Source: Pseudomonas sp.
Lineage (GTDB): Bacteria > Pseudomonadota > Gammaproteobacteria > Pseudomonadales > Pseudomonadaceae
Assembly (NCBI GenBank): GCA_003525045.1
Contig: DQGF01000324.1
Coordinates: 1-6,369, forward strand
Reading direction: 5' to 3'
DNA length: 6,369 nucleotides
In this document: in pieces, positions 5,572 through 6,369 of the stretch
Layout: each line of letters starts with the position of its first letter
How positions within the stretch are numbered: position 1 is the stretch's first letter
Made by a program: the position numbers and the translations under genes
The notes under the pieces: model-generated
The model's input: only the letters and a program-made list of their open reading frames with translations
The model's database searches: none
What the model was told of the DNA's origin: nothing

Positions 5572-6165
5572 ATGTTGAAAAAGACCCTCGCCGCTCTGGC
5601 AATCGGTTCTGCTCTGCTGTCCGCAAACGTAATGGCTGCTGACTACACCGTCGACAAAGAAGGTCAACACGCCTTTGTTGACTTCAAGATCAGCCACCTG
5701 GGCTACAGCTACATCACCGGTACCTTCAAGGATATCGATGGCAAGTTCAGCTTCGACGCTGCCAAGCCTGAAGACAGCAAGATCGAGTTCAATGTGAACA
5801 CCGCCAGCGTGTTTACCAACCATGCTGAGCGCGACAAGCACATCGCCAGCGGTGATTTCCTGAATGCGGGTAAATTCGCCAAAGCCACGTTTGTTTCCAC
5901 CAGCGTCAAATCCACCGGCAAGAACGCCGCCGGCAAAGACACTGCTGACGTGAGCGGTAACCTGACGCTTGCCGGTGTGACCAAGCCTATCGTGGTCAAG
6001 GCCACTTTCCTGGGCGAAGGCAAGGATCCATGGGGCGGCTACCGTGCCGGCTTTGAAGGCACCACCAGCATCAAGCGTTCCGATTTTGGCAAGCAGAAAG
6101 ATTTGGGGCCACAGTCCGACGCGGTTGAGCTGTACGTTTCGTTTGAAGGTGTCAAAGCGAAGTAA
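5572..6165 (+). CDS. yceI: YceI family secreted lipocalin-like protein (PasP homologue)
   Basis: This 197-residue protein has a Sec signal peptide ([12 protein letters not shown]..., cleavage after VMA at 22). The mature protein begins [16 protein letters not shown] and follows E. coli YceI closely, with [48 protein letters not shown] and DLGP. The family is a lipocalin-like beta barrel with a hydrophobic pocket; a Thermus homologue binds a polyisoprenoid. The P. aeruginosa homologue (PA0423, PASP) has been reported as a secreted protease needing Asp29, His34 and Ser47 (recalled). The matching residues here are D28, H33 and S46, but E. coli YceI has them too. The ATG at 5572 with AAGGA upstream and a perfect signal peptide beats the in-frame TTG at 5536. 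Second gene of the operon with the b561 cytochrome. Confidence 0.95.
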   Translation: MLKKTLAALAIGSALLSANVMAADYTVDKEGQHAFVDFKISHLGYSYITGTFKDIDGKFSFDAAKPEDSKIEFNVNTASVFTNHAERDKHIASGDFLNAGKFAKATFVSTSVKSTGKNAAGKDTADVSGNLTLAGVTKPIVVKATFLGEGKDPWGGYRAGFEGTTSIKRSDFGKQKDLGPQSDAVELYVSFEGVKAK

Positions 6166-6181
6166 CCTTCGCGCCTGACAC

Positions 6182-6218
6182 AAAAACGCCCCTGATCTTG
6201 CGATCAGGGGCGTTTTTT
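6182..6218 (+). terminator. Rho-independent terminator of the b561-yceI operon
   Basis: A 16-base perfect stem pairs AAAAACGCCCCTGATC (6182-6197) with GATCAGGGGCGTTTTT (6202-6217) around a TTGC loop, with six T on the right arm. It lies 16 bases after the yceI stop. The A-tract on the left makes it potentially bidirectional. Confidence 0.95.
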
Positions 6219-6255
6219 ATGGCCGAACGAAATCCCGCGGACGACAAAAACCCCC

Positions 6256-6369
6256 TGTAGGAGCGAGCTTGCTCCGGGCGGCGTTCCGACGAAAAACTTG
6301 AGGGCAACGCGTTTATCCAAGTAGCACGCGTTATCGTTAACGTCCATCGCGGGCAAGCCCGCTCCTACA
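6256..6369. repeat. REPIN of the TGTAGGAGC type, reaching the window end
   Basis: The left REP TGTAGGAGCGAGCTTGCTCC (6256-6275) and the inverted right REP CGCGGGCAAGCCCGCTCCTA then CA (6348-6369) flank a core of about 72 bases. The core contains an AACGCG/CGCGTT inverted repeat (6306-6311, 6327-6332). This is a different REP sequence type from those at 12-38 and 4690-4807. The element appears complete, but the window ends on its last base. Confidence 0.85.

Noticed and set aside
1..6369. CRISPR array, integrase, transposase or phage gene
   Set aside because: None seen; the only repeats are REPs, the lipoprotein duplication and low-complexity tail codons.

Overview
The window reads as chromosome of a Pseudomonas of the fluorescens group. 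The core genes are GC-rich. The intergenic spaces carry REP/REPIN palindromes typical of fluorescent pseudomonads. The order bioA | flavin amine oxidase | cytochrome b561 | YceI matches, from memory, the P. aeruginosa block PA0420 (bioA), PA0421, PA0422 and PA0423 (pasP). No database search was possible.

Layout. Positions 1-54 hold a REP downstream of bioA. bioA (55-1461, minus) and a secreted FAD amine-oxidase-like gene (1684-3435, plus) diverge from a 222-base spacer that holds a strong dyad. The amine oxidase ends in a long Ala/Pro/Lys tail and a rho-independent terminator (3447-3480). Next comes a visibly AT-richer stretch (about 3500-4600) that looks accessory: a 51-residue lipoprotein gene (3663-3818, plus), a small bulb-type (B-type) lectin gene pointing back at it with overlapping stop codons (3815-4099, minus), a fossil of the amine-oxidase tail (4254-4307), and a diverged second copy of the lipoprotein gene with its whole leader (4308-4586, plus), closed by a terminator. 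A REPIN (4690-4807) precedes the conserved pair cytochrome b561 (4988-5539) and YceI (5572-6165), which ends in a strong terminator and then a second REPIN of another sequence type (6256-6369).

How it fits together. BioA is the biotin-pathway aminotransferase and is unrelated to its neighbours. The b561/YceI pair is a probable two-gene envelope operon (haem membrane protein plus secreted lipocalin-like protein). The amine oxidase is predicted to be exported. The most interesting part is the block between it and the b561 gene. There, a lipoprotein gene is duplicated with its leader better preserved than its coding sequence, one seven-residue stretch differs at every position between copies, and a remnant of the amine-oxidase tail beside copy 2 suggests the duplicated or imported unit once began inside that gene. 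A short lectin gene sits between the copies. Its role, and that of the lipoproteins, cannot be told from sequence alone.
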